From: a bacterium
GTDB taxonomy: Bacteria; Planctomycetota; UBA1135; GCA-002686595
Assembly (NCBI GenBank): GCA_030428395.1
Contig: JAUIDW010000019.1
Location: forward strand, 1-37,614
Reading direction: 5' to 3'
DNA length: 37,614 bases
This document shows, piece after piece, positions 8,827 to 17,083 of the stretch; positions within the stretch are counted from its first letter, which is position 1, and every line of letters starts with the position of its first letter. The translations under genes were made by a program, and so were the position numbers. Below the pieces are notes generated by a model that saw only the letters and a program-made list of their open reading frames with translations, made no database searches and was not told where the DNA came from.

Positions 8827-9590
8827 GATCCTCGGGGGCGGGCCAGCAGCTCGTCGATCGGGAAGGTCAGCCAGTCGACCATCTGGTACAGCGAGCTCAT
8901 CGCGCCGAACAGGAGGCGCTGGAACGGTGGGAAGAAGAAGATCAGGGCGAAGATGAGGAACATCCCCATCCGCTCGAGCCCGACGTAGGACTCGCGCAGC
9001 TGGGCGGGCAGGATCCAGGCCATCACGCGGGACCCGTCCAGGGGCGGGATCGGCAGCAGGTTGAAGACCGCCAGGAGCACGTTGAACATCACCGACGCGC
9101 CCAGCACCAGGGGCAGGAGCTGGTCCTCGCGACCCCGCAGCGAGTCCGCGGCCCCGACGTACAGGCCGGTGTAGACGAAGACCTTGTAGACGGCCAGGAA
9201 CAGGATCGCGAGCAGGACGTTGGAGGCGGGCCCGGCCAGGGCCACCAGGCTCATGTCCCGCAGGGGGCTGCGCAGGCGCGTGGGGTTGACCGGGACCGGG
9301 CGCGCGCCGCCGAAGACGAACCCGGAGAGCAGGTAGACGATGGCCGGCAGGGCGATCGTCATGACCGGATCGACGTGGGCGATCGGGTTCAGGGTCATGC
9401 GGCCCAGGTCCTTGGCCGTCGAGTCGCCGCGCTTCCAGGCCATCCAGGCGTGGGCGGCCTCGTGGACGCCCAGGGACAGCACCAGGAACGCGATCACGAG
9501 CGCCACGCCGACGATCCCGATGCGGTCCACGCCGGGGAAGATCCCCAGGGGCACGAGGGCGGGCACGCAGAGGGCGGCGGGGGCGGGCAT
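8823..9590 (-). CDS. M50-family (site-2 protease type) membrane metalloprotease
   Basis: About 255 aa from ATG 9590. It shows the zinc site HEAAHAW (HExxH) in an early membrane segment and the second metal motif NLLPIPPLDGSR, giving the Asp ligand. About five to six hydrophobic segments are visible. It lacks a PDZ domain, unlike RseP, and resembles the compact Rip/YwhC-like M50 group. It probably cleaves within membranes; the substrate is unknown. The upstream sequence is open to 9674 but lacks a better start, and a -10-like TAGGCT lies there. It is co-transcribed with scpA, a pairing found in other bacteria. Confidence 0.9.
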   Translation of the reverse strand: MPAPAALCVPALVPLGIFPGVDRIGIVGVALVIAFLVLSLGVHEAAHAWMAWKRGDSTAKDLGRMTLNPIAHVDPVMTIALPAIVYLLSGFVFGGARPVPVNPTRLRSPLRDMSLVALAGPASNVLLAILFLAVYKVFVYTGLYVGAADSLRGREDQLLPLVLGASVMFNVLLAVFNLLPIPPLDGSRVMAWILPAQLRESYVGLERMGMFLIFALIFFFPPFQRLLFGAMSSLYQMVDWLTFPIDELLARPRGS

Positions 9591-9664
9591 CGAGAGGGCC
9601 GGGTCGCGGCGGAGGCGTCCTCCCCGGTACGGGGGGCGCCCGCGCTCGCGCGCGCGGGCCGCGG

Positions 9665-9670
9665 AGCCTA
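9665..9670 (-). promoter_or_regulatory. -10-like element (TAGGCT) upstream of the M50 protease
   Basis: On the minus strand the context is TTTTGCTAGGCT, an extended -10 form in a GC-rich gap. It leaves a leader of about 65-70 nt before ATG 9590. No clear -35 is visible. Confidence 0.4.
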
Positions 9671-9735
9671 GCAAAACACCCCCGCCGGACCCCGGCGAGG
9701 AGCTCGCGGGACGCGACCTCGCGTGTCCGGAGGGC

Positions 9736-9741
9736 TAGAAT
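9736..9741 (+). promoter_or_regulatory. -10 element (TAGAAT), leaderless start of kdsD
   Basis: GGGCTAGAAT followed by exactly 8 nt and an in-frame GTG at 9750. A transcript starting about 7 nt after the hexamer would begin 1-2 nt before the GTG. The spacing is identical to that at tatA (16509-16523). Confidence 0.55.
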
Positions 9742-9749
9742 CCCGGCTC

Positions 9750-10790
9750 GTGCGGGGCGGGCCGGGATCCGACGTGCGCGACGAGAACGGGAAGATGACG
9801 GTGAGCGAGATCGCGGGCTCGGCGCAGGAGCGGTTGCGGCGCGCGCGCCAGGTCATCGAGATCGAGGCGCGCACCATCGCCAACCTCTCGGACCGCCTGG
9901 ACGAGAGCTTCGTGCGCGCGGTGGACCTGGTGCTGGCCTGCCGGGGCAACGTCGTCGTCACCGGCATGGGCAAGGCCGGGCTGATCGGCCAGAAGATCTC
10001 CGCCACCCTGGCCAGCACGGGCACGCCCTCGCTCTTCCTGCACCCCGCCGAGGCCCTCCACGGCGACCTGGGGCGGATCCGCGCCGGGGACCTGGTGGTC
10101 GCGATCTCGAACTCGGGCGAGACGCACGAGATCAACCTGCTGGTCCCCGTGGCCCGCAAGATCGCGGCCCAGGTCGTGGCGATCACCGGGCGCGGCGAGT
10201 CGACCCTGGCCGGCCTGGCGGACTGCGTCGTCAACCTGGGTGAGGTCGACGAGGCCTGCCCCATGGGCCTGGCGCCGACCGCCAGCACCTCCGCGATGCT
10301 CGCCGTCGGCGACGCCCTGGCCATGGTCGTGCTGGCCGAGCGGGGCTTCGACCGCGAGGACTACGCCCTCTACCACCCCGCCGGCAGCCTGGGCCGCCGC
10401 CTGATGCGCGTCGGCGAGGTCATGCGCAAGGGCCGCGAGATGCCGATCGTGGCGGCGGGCACGGTCGTCCGCGACGTGCTGCGCGTCATGTCCGACACCC
10501 CCGGCCGCCCGGGGGCCGCCCTCGTGATCGGCTCCGACGAGCGCCTCGTCGGGATCTTCACCGACGGGGACCTGCGCCGCCTGCTGAAGACCGCCGACCC
10601 CTCGTTCCTCGACGACCCGATCGAGGACCACGCCGGGCGGAACCCCAAGTTCGTGGACGCCACGGTGCTGGTCGAGGAGGCGCAGCGCCTGCTCAAGGAG
10701 CACCGCGTGGACCAGCTCCCCGTCCTGGACGACGACCGCCGCCCCATCGGCCTGCTGGACGTCCAGGACCTGCTCGACGTGCGCATCTAG
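9750..10790 (+). CDS. kdsD: D-arabinose 5-phosphate isomerase (KdsD/KpsF family)
   Basis: 346 aa from GTG 9750. The SIS sugar-isomerase domain spans about residues 50-200 (VVVTGMGKAGLIGQKISATL, then HGDLGRIRAGDLVVAISNSGET), and two CBS domains follow (about 220-346; EVMRKGREMPIV, then DDPIEDHAGRNPKFVDA). It converts ribulose 5-phosphate to arabinose 5-phosphate, the first step to Kdo of LPS. The start is chosen from the leaderless promoter; ATG 9795 (MTVSEIAG) is the alternative and would fit the usual family N-terminus better. It is the first gene of a kdsD-kdsC-lpt run. Confidence 0.93.
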   Translation: MRGGPGSDVRDENGKMTVSEIAGSAQERLRRARQVIEIEARTIANLSDRLDESFVRAVDLVLACRGNVVVTGMGKAGLIGQKISATLASTGTPSLFLHPAEALHGDLGRIRAGDLVVAISNSGETHEINLLVPVARKIAAQVVAITGRGESTLAGLADCVVNLGEVDEACPMGLAPTASTSAMLAVGDALAMVVLAERGFDREDYALYHPAGSLGRRLMRVGEVMRKGREMPIVAAGTVVRDVLRVMSDTPGRPGAALVIGSDERLVGIFTDGDLRRLLKTADPSFLDDPIEDHAGRNPKFVDATVLVEEAQRLLKEHRVDQLPVLDDDRRPIGLLDVQDLLDVRI

Positions 10791-10803
10791 GGGGCTCGCC
10801 ACC

Positions 10804-11346
10804 ATGCCGACGCGCGCCACCCCCAGCCCCGAGGCCCTCGCCGTCCTCGCGCGCGCGCGCCTGCTCGCGCTCGACGTCGACGGCGTGCTGACCGACGGGC
10901 GCGTGGTGTACGGCGACGGGGTCGAGCTGCAGGCCTTCCACGTCCACGACGGGAAGGGCCTGCGCCTGCTGCAGGACGAGGGCGTGCGCGTGGCCTGGAT
11001 CACCGGGCGCGGGTGCGCGGCCACGGAGCGGCGCGCGCGCGAGCTCGGGGTCGCGACCCTGGTCGCCCGCAGCGGCCCGAAGGACGCCGCGCTGGCGGAG
11101 GTGCAGGAGTCGCTCGGCGTCGCCGCGGAGGACACCCTGGCCATGGGCGACGACCTGCCCGACCTCGCGATGCGCGCGCGCGCGAGCTTCTTCGCGTGCC
11201 CGGCGGACGCCCGGCCCGAGGTTCGCGCGGTCGCCAACTTCGTCACGCAGGCGAGCGGCGGGCGCGGTGCGGTCCGGGAGCTCGCCGAGCACGTCCTGCG
11301 CGCCCGCGGGCGCTGGGAAGCCATCGTGCGGGCCGCCGGCGGATGA
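10804..11346 (+). CDS. kdsC: 3-deoxy-D-manno-octulosonate-8-phosphate phosphatase
   Basis: 180 aa HAD phosphatase of the cap-less C0 type. Motif I is LDVDGVLTDG (nucleophile Asp), motif II ITGR, the Lys is in SGPKDAAL, and motif III is MGDDLPD. It removes phosphate from Kdo-8-P in LPS core synthesis. It starts 13 nt after kdsD and ends in an ATGA overlap with the Lpt-like gene, matching the kdsD-kdsC-lptC order known in E. coli. The short N-terminal extension (MPTRATPSP) is unremarkable. Confidence 0.93.
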   Translation: MPTRATPSPEALAVLARARLLALDVDGVLTDGRVVYGDGVELQAFHVHDGKGLRLLQDEGVRVAWITGRGCAATERRARELGVATLVARSGPKDAALAEVQESLGVAAEDTLAMGDDLPDLAMRARASFFACPADARPEVRAVANFVTQASGGRGAVRELAEHVLRARGRWEAIVRAAGG

Positions 11347-14300
11347 AGCGCCGGCTGCTGCTGTTCCTCGCGATCTTCGGAACGGGCCTCGCCGTCCTCC
11401 TCTGGCTCGAGTCGCGGCGGACTCCGGAGGCCGAGCCCGCGCCGCCCCCTGCCGCGCCCGCGCAGGACGCGCCGGACCCCTTCGTCGAGGTCCCCGTGCA
11501 GGTCGGGGAGGGCGAGGAGGACTTCGGCGCCGAGGGCATCCTCGAGGGTCGCTGGTCGGCCAGCGAGTTCTTCGACACGGGCACGACGCGCGTCCTGCAG
11601 AAGCGCGTCGTGGCGGAGGACACGCGGCCGCTCGGCGACAACGTCTACGAGTTCGTGGGCGTGCAGGTCGAGCAGTTCGACCCGGAGACGCGCCAGCTCG
11701 AGCTCTCGCTGACCGCCGAGAGCGCGCGGGCGCGCCTGGACCTGACGCTCGACGACCGCATCCCCATCGACCCCGAGACCCCGGCGACGCTGCGCGGCGT
11801 CACCGGACAGATCCTGCGCGACGTCGTGTTCGCGCCGGTGTCGATCCGCACCGAGGAGCTCACCGGGGCGCTGTCCTCGAACGTGCTCGAGACCGCCAGC
11901 GACGTCGTCGTCACGGGCCGCGGGCTGCGCGCCATGGGGAGCGGTCTGCGGGTCGACACGGACTCGCGCGTGCTGACCTTCGCGCGCGCGGCGAGCCTGG
12001 AGGTGCGCCGCAGCGGGGGGCGCACGGCCACGCTGTCGTCCGCCGGCCCCCTGGAGGCGCGCCGGCGGGCGGAGGGCCTCGCGTTCGGCGTGGTGGCCCG
12101 GGACCGCGCCCGCATCGAGATCCGCGGGCCCGCGGGGACGGGCGACCGCGACGCCACGCTCCACGGGGACCGCATCGAGATCCTCGGCGCCAGCGCCGAG
12201 GAGGGCGACGAGCCGTTCCGGCTCGAGCGCGTCGTCGCCACGGGCGGCGCGGTGCTGCGCACCGCCGACGGCGAGTTCCTCGGCGACGAGGCGACGATCG
12301 AGTTCGACGCCGAGGGCAACGCGGTGAGCGCCCTGCTCTCCGGCGCGCCGCCGCCGACACCCGGGGCCGGCCCCGACCCCCGCGGCGGCGTCGGCCCGGT
12401 GGTGCGCCTGGACCTGCGCCGCGGCGGCGACGCCGCCGACGAGGAGACGGTGCGCGTCGAGCTCGCCGGCGCCGGCCCCCTGACGCTGCAGCTGGCCGAG
12501 GCCCAGCGCGGCGCGTTCGACCTGCAGGGTCCCGCCGAGCTGCGCGTGCCGAGCTACGGCGGCGTGCTGCGCGCGGCGCGGCGCATGCGCGGCGTGCGGA
12601 CCCAGGCGGGCCGGCTCGGCAAGCTGATCGCGGTCGGCAACGTGGTCGGGGAGATCGACAGCGAGACGCTCGCCGCCGGGCGCATGCGCCGCGGCACGCT
12701 GACCACCGACGAGCTCGAGGTCGCCGCGGTGGCGGCCACGGAGGGCGAGGTCGCCGTCCTGCTGACGTCGCGGGGGCCGACGCGGATCGAGGGCGAGCTG
12801 GCCGACGGCCGCGCCTACGAGCTGCTCGCGACGCGCGGGCTCTCGTACCGCCGCACCGACGAGTCGTTCCAGGTCCCCGAGGCCCGCGGCGTGACGTTCC
12901 GGGTCGCGGGCGAGGGAGCGTTCGAGGCGACCGCCGGCCGCATCGTCGACCTGAACGGGACGACCCTCGCGTTCCTCGCGGAGCAGGGCGTGACGTTCGA
13001 GGGCACCTCGGGGCGCGGCGAGGGCGAGACGCTGCAGGCCCGCAGCAGCGACAGCGGCCGGCTCCTGGGCGTGCCGGGCCGACCGGCGCGGCTCGAGTAC
13101 GACCAGGGCTGGCTGCAGGCCGCGTCCATCGACTACTCGCCCGAGCGCCTGCGCGCCGAGGGCGACGCCGGCGCGCTGTGGGAGGCCGAGGAGGCCACGA
13201 CGACCCTGGACGCGCCGTGGGTGGAGCTCGTCCAGTCGGAGAACGAGCGCGTGCTGACCGCCGGCGACGGCGTGACGACGGTCGTCGCCTCCGGCGCGCG
13301 CTCCGCCGCGCTCGAGTCGCGCAGCCTGGAGGTCCGCGGGCGCCTGGCCGCCGACCCGGTGACCGGCGAGGACGTGCTCGTCGGCGCGCGGGTCACGGCG
13401 CGCGACGAGGTGATCGTCGACTACCAGGGCGAGTCGGACCTGGCGGCGTTCGGGGGCCTGCTCGAGGTCGAGCTGTCCGGCGAGTCGGAGGGCGAGGGGC
13501 GCCTGCTGCCCGCCGCGGGACAGCGCGTCGTCGCGCGCGGGCGCCTGCCGGCCCAGGAGCTGACCTTCGACCTCGCCGCCGACGAGGTGGACTTCGACGA
13601 CGAGAGCCTGCGCGCCCGCAACGCGGTCGTGGACGTCGACGGCGTCGCCATCGGCCTCGGCGAGTCCAGCGCCCCGGGCAGCATCCGCGCCATCGCGGGC
13701 TTGCTCGACGCCGACGCCGAGTCCGTCCTGTTCGAGGAGAGCGTGTACGTCGGCCGCTTCGACGACAGCGGCGAGGTGTGGTCGCTCGACGCCGACAGCG
13801 TGCTGCTCACCGCGGAGCCCGACGCCGGGGACGAGGGGCGGACCCCGAGCCTGTCGCGCCTCGAGGCCTGGGGCGGCTTCTCGCTCTGGTTCCAGCGCGG
13901 CATGCAGGCCGCCGGTGCGCGCCTCGAGGCGGACGCCGGCGAGACCCGCGTGCGCATGACCGGGTCCCCCGTGCAGGTGCACGTCCCCGGCGCGTACTGG
14001 ACGGCGAAGTCGTTCGAGGTCGACCCCGAGGTGGGCTCTATCCGCGCGACGCGGGGCTCCTTGCGGCTCGAGGTCGAGGGCGACGTGTCGCCGTGGACGC
14101 TGACGTACGAGTCGATCGAGCCGCGCGTCCAGCGCGACGAGACCATCCAGATCGTCAGCCGCCCGGTCTTCATCGACGACCAGCGGGTCGTGCGCGCCGA
14201 CTGGGCCATGCTCTGGATCGACCCGCAGGGCTTCCGCGAGCTGACCACCGGGGTGGCGCGCGACCCGGACCTGCCGGCGGTGCAGCCCCAGGGCACCGAG

Positions 14301-16454
14301 CCGCAGGAGGACCTGCCGCCCCCGCCGAGCATGCCCAGCCTGTTCGGCGACTTCGAGCTCGGCGAGCAGATCCCCTGGCTGCGCGAGCTGTACCTCGACG
14401 GCGACCTCGAGGTGCTCGACGGCGGCCTGCGCGTCGCCCGGGCGGAGGCGGTGTACCTCGACATGGTCGACGGCCACGGCTGGCTGTACGACGCCGACTT
14501 CACGCTGCGCTCCGGCCAGGAGGTCGTCAGCCTGCACGCCGACTGGCTGCGCCACTCGGCCGACGGCTCGCTGGCGGCCAACCGCGCCGTGCTGACGAGC
14601 TGTGAGTTCGCCGAGCCGCACTTCACGGTCCGCAGCGACACGCTCGCGATCGAGCCGCGCGTCAACCCCGACGACGAGGAGGAGACGCTCTACTTCGTCC
14701 AGCTCAGCGACAACGCCATCCACTTCGAGGGCGGCCTGAAGCTGCCGCTCCCGCAGATCACGTTCGGGATGGACGAGGACCAGCAGGTCGAGGCCGACCA
14801 GGTGTCGGTGGCCGGCGCGCAGCCGCTGTCGGTCGGCAGCTCGGCGCGCTACGGGACGTTCGTCAGCACCAGCGTCGCGCGCGACATCTCGGGCTTCGCG
14901 AAGCGCTTCAACCGCTTCCTGAAGAAGCTGCTGCCGAAGGGCTCGCTGGGCCTACCGGCGCCGCCGGGGCTCGACGGCGTCTCGCTCGGCCCGGAGCCGA
15001 CGGGCAAGCTGGACGCGTCGGCCGCCTACCTGGGCTCCCGGGGCGGCCTGGTGGACCTCGGCATCGACGTGCGGGCGAAGGACGCCTACCACTTCGGGCT
15101 CGACAGCGCGGTGATCTACGACACGGGGCGGGACCGCGGCCTCATCCGCGTGCCGGAGGACGACCGCGAGGACTTCCGCTGGTGGGTGCGCGAGCGCGGC
15201 CGCGTGCTGCTGGGCGAGGACCAGTGGATCGACGCGGTGCTCTCGAAGCAGAGCGATCCCGGCGTCCAGAGCGAGTTCTTCGAGAGCGACTACATCCGCT
15301 ACGAGGAGGCGGAGACCTGGCTGAACTGGCGCCGCGTCGACGGCCAGGACTACGCGAACGTCACCGCCGAGGCGCGCCTGGACGACTGGCGGACGGAGGT
15401 GATCGAGGAGCCCAACGCGCGCTTCTACATGGGCCGGCGCGAGGTCACGACGTGGGAGGAGACCCCGGTCTACTACGGCTCGGACTCGACCTTCGGCCGG
15501 CTGCGGCGCGTCGAGGGCGACCCGTTCTACGAGGGCCCGTTCGTGGACGCGCTCGGGGAGGGCACGTCCTGGCGCGCCGACACCCGGCACCGCGTCGAGG
15601 CGCCCAAGCCCCTGGGCAGGTGGGGACTGATCGCGACGCCCTACGTCGAGGGCGTGGGCTCCGCCTGGAGCGAGTCGGCGACCGACGACGACACTCCGGC
15701 GCGCGGCGGGGTGCTGGCGGGGCTCGAGCTGGCCTCGACGATCTGGAAGCCGTTCGGGGGCGACGGGCTGCACGAGCTCACGGGGTCCGTCGGCCTGCGG
15801 ACGGACGTCGTCTCCGAGGAGACGGACGCGACGCCGTTCCGCTTCGACGCGATCGAGAACTCCATCGAGGGGCGCTTCGTCGACATGAAGGTGCGCTCCC
15901 TGCTGCGGGCGCCGGGGGGGCGTCACCGCTGGGACCTCGAGGCCGTCCTGACGCACGCCGAGGGCACGCCGGAGCTGCCGGACGGGTTCCAGCCGCTGCA
16001 GATCAACACCGACTGGTCGAGCCGCATCGGCGACGTCCTCGTGGGGATCTACCACGACGGCCGGTACGACCTCGAGAACGGCGTGTCGCCGTACGCGCGC
16101 ACGCTGTTCGGCATCGAGCCGACGCCTGAGGTCAACTTCGCGCTGGGCCACAACGTCGGCCGCAACACGCGCGGCGAGCGCATCTACGACGCCCTGACCC
16201 TGAGCGCGCGCTGGCGCGTCAGCCGCAAGTACGAGGTCGAGGGCCGCCAGACCTTCTCGCTGGTGGGCGACGGGACGCTGCTGACCCAGGGCACGGTCCG
16301 CCGCTACGGGCACGACTTCGTGTTCGAGTTCGACATCGGCTTCCGCGAGGGCGAGGGCTCCTCGTTCTCGGTCGGCGTGGAGCCCCTGCTGCTCTTCCGG
16401 CAGCCCCGCCTCGCGTTCGTCGAGCGGCTGCGGTCGGTCCAGGGCGACGGCTGA
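11343..16454 (+). CDS. Giant LPS-transport protein: LptC-, LptA- and LptD-like parts in one chain
   Basis: 1,703 aa, ATG overlapping the kdsC stop (ATGA). Seen: (a) residues about 4-22 hydrophobic (LLLFLAIFGTGLAVLLW) followed by a charged/Pro linker with no clear signal-peptidase site, as in LptC; (b) about 75-120, YEFVGVQVEQFDPETRQLEL, LptC-like; (c) from about 150, repeated OstA/LptA-like beta units such as VVVTGRGLRAMGSGLRV and VVATGGAVLRTADGEFLGD; (d) about 1035-1110, EAVYLDMVDGHGWLYDADF then LTSCEFAEPHFTVRSDTLAI, the LptD N-terminal pattern; (e) about 1170-1700, a beta-barrel-like region with alternating aromatics (Gly/Tyr/Trp-rich). It is much longer than LptD (about 780-1,000 aa). I find a single Cys (residue 1087), so the disulfides needed by E. 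coli LptD cannot form within it. Position in the kdsD-kdsC operon supports an LPS-export role. Domain fusion is inferred from reading, not from a profile search. Confidence 0.75.
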   Translation: MKRRLLLFLAIFGTGLAVLLWLESRRTPEAEPAPPPAAPAQDAPDPFVEVPVQVGEGEEDFGAEGILEGRWSASEFFDTGTTRVLQKRVVAEDTRPLGDNVYEFVGVQVEQFDPETRQLELSLTAESARARLDLTLDDRIPIDPETPATLRGVTGQILRDVVFAPVSIRTEELTGALSSNVLETASDVVVTGRGLRAMGSGLRVDTDSRVLTFARAASLEVRRSGGRTATLSSAGPLEARRRAEGLAFGVVARDRARIEIRGPAGTGDRDATLHGDRIEILGASAEEGDEPFRLERVVATGGAVLRTADGEFLGDEATIEFDAEGNAVSALLSGAPPPTPGAGPDPRGGVGPVVRLDLRRGGDAADEETVRVELAGAGPLTLQLAEAQRGAFDLQGPAELRVPSYGGVLRAARRMRGVRTQAGRLGKLIAVGNVVGEIDSETLAAGRMRRGTLTTDELEVAAVAATEGEVAVLLTSRGPTRIEGELADGRAYELLATRGLSYRRTDESFQVPEARGVTFRVAGEGAFEATAGRIVDLNGTTLAFLAEQGVTFEGTSGRGEGETLQARSSDSGRLLGVPGRPARLEYDQGWLQAASIDYSPERLRAEGDAGALWEAEEATTTLDAPWVELVQSENERVLTAGDGVTTVVASGARSAALESRSLEVRGRLAADPVTGEDVLVGARVTARDEVIVDYQGESDLAAFGGLLEVELSGESEGEGRLLPAAGQRVVARGRLPAQELTFDLAADEVDFDDESLRARNAVVDVDGVAIGLGESSAPGSIRAIAGLLDADAESVLFEESVYVGRFDDSGEVWSLDADSVLLTAEPDAGDEGRTPSLSRLEAWGGFSLWFQRGMQAAGARLEADAGETRVRMTGSPVQVHVPGAYWTAKSFEVDPEVGSIRATRGSLRLEVEGDVSPWTLTYESIEPRVQRDETIQIVSRPVFIDDQRVVRADWAMLWIDPQGFRELTTGVARDPDLPAVQPQGTEPQEDLPPPPSMPSLFGDFELGEQIPWLRELYLDGDLEVLDGGLRVARAEAVYLDMVDGHGWLYDADFTLRSGQEVVSLHADWLRHSADGSLAANRAVLTSCEFAEPHFTVRSDTLAIEPRVNPDDEEETLYFVQLSDNAIHFEGGLKLPLPQITFGMDEDQQVEADQVSVAGAQPLSVGSSARYGTFVSTSVARDISGFAKRFNRFLKKLLPKGSLGLPAPPGLDGVSLGPEPTGKLDASAAYLGSRGGLVDLGIDVRAKDAYHFGLDSAVIYDTGRDRGLIRVPEDDREDFRWWVRERGRVLLGEDQWIDAVLSKQSDPGVQSEFFESDYIRYEEAETWLNWRRVDGQDYANVTAEARLDDWRTEVIEEPNARFYMGRREVTTWEETPVYYGSDSTFGRLRRVEGDPFYEGPFVDALGEGTSWRADTRHRVEAPKPLGRWGLIATPYVEGVGSAWSESATDDDTPARGGVLAGLELASTIWKPFGGDGLHELTGSVGLRTDVVSEETDATPFRFDAIENSIEGRFVDMKVRSLLRAPGGRHRWDLEAVLTHAEGTPELPDGFQPLQINTDWSSRIGDVLVGIYHDGRYDLENGVSPYARTLFGIEPTPEVNFALGHNVGRNTRGERIYDALTLSARWRVSRKYEVEGRQTFSLVGDGTLLTQGTVRRYGHDFVFEFDIGFREGEGSSFSVGVEPLLLFRQPRLAFVERLRSVQGDG

Positions 16455-16508
16455 CCGCCGCCGGGGCCCGGGCGCGGCCGGGGCGGTGGTCCCGGCCCCC
16501 GCGCGGGC

Positions 16509-16514
16509 TAGGAT
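16509..16514 (+). promoter_or_regulatory. -10 element (TAGGAT), leaderless start of tatA
   Basis: GGGCTAGGAT, 8 nt, then GTG at 16523; same spacing as at kdsD. The GC-rich stretch 16455-16508 just upstream has an imperfect inverted repeat that might end the lpt transcript, but it is not convincing. Confidence 0.55.
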
Positions 16515-16522
16515 GAGCGCCC

Positions 16523-17068
16523 GTGCCCGCCCTCCTGTTCAACCTGAGCCTCGGCGAGCTGGTCGCCATCGGCGTCGTCGCGCTGCTGGTGTTCGGCCGC
16601 AAGCTGCCGGAGGTCGCCGCGCAGCTCGCGGTCCAGGCCCAGCGGGCGCGGCGCGCGCTCCAGGACCTGCGGCGCGAGACCGGCATCGACCGCGAGATCT
16701 GGGAGGTCCGCCGCCGCTTCGAGGAGGCGGTCCCGCGCGACGTCGAGTCCCCCACCGCCGCGTTCGAGCAGGCCCGGCTCGAGGCGCGCACGCGCCTGCG
16801 CGGAACCGTCGAGCGCGGCGCCGCGGGCGCGGCCCCCGGCGAGCCGGGCGCACCGGGCTCAGCGGCCGAGCCGGGCGCAGCGGCCGAGCCGGGCGCAGCG
16901 GCCGCATCGGAATCGGCGGACAAGCCGGACGCAGCGGCCAGGCCGGGCCATCCGGGGGATCCCCCCGCGGGAGCCGGTGGCGAAGGGGCCGGGTCCGGCA
17001 CGCCGGAGTCGCCTCCGGCCGCCGACGAGCCCGGCGCGTCCTCCGGGAAGCGCCCCGGCGACTCCTAG
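16523..17068 (+). CDS. TatA/TatB-family twin-arginine translocase subunit
   Basis: 181 aa, GTG start. The N-terminal membrane segment LSLGELVAIGVVALLVFG (about residues 8-25) runs into the FG motif and the amphipathic helix KLPEVAAQLAVQAQRARRAL, as in TatA/TatB/Hcf106. A charged helix with Arg and Glu continues to about residue 95, resembling TatB more than TatA. After that comes an about 85-residue low-complexity Ala/Gly/Pro/Glu tail with an 18-bp repeat. It inserts in the inner membrane and helps export folded proteins. No tatC is in the window. TatA versus TatB is not decided. Confidence 0.85.
   Translation: MPALLFNLSLGELVAIGVVALLVFGRKLPEVAAQLAVQAQRARRALQDLRRETGIDREIWEVRRRFEEAVPRDVESPTAAFEQARLEARTRLRGTVERGAAGAAPGEPGAPGSAAEPGAAAEPGAAAASESADKPDAAARPGHPGDPPAGAGGEGAGSGTPESPPAADEPGASSGKRPGDS
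16861..16902 (+). repeat. 18-bp tandem repeat in the TatA/B tail
   Basis: The unit AGCGGCCGAGCCGGGCGC occurs at 16861-16878 and again, identically, at 16879-16896, with a partial third copy after it. It encodes a run of Ala-Ala-Glu-Pro-Gly-Ala units and lies in the flexible C-terminal tail, so copy number probably varies without loss of function. Confidence 0.85.
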
Positions 17069-17083
17069 GGCCCGGCGACGGGC

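Noticed and set aside
9735-14723. 1,662-codon minus-strand frame opposite kdsD, kdsC and the Lpt-like gene
   Set aside because: Antisense shadow: composition is Arg/Ala/His/Gln-rich without any motif, while the plus strand has clear families and strong third-position GC.
16455-16508. Possible terminator after the Lpt-like gene
   Set aside because: The inverted repeat is imperfect and lies in nearly pure G/C sequence where such pairings are common by chance.
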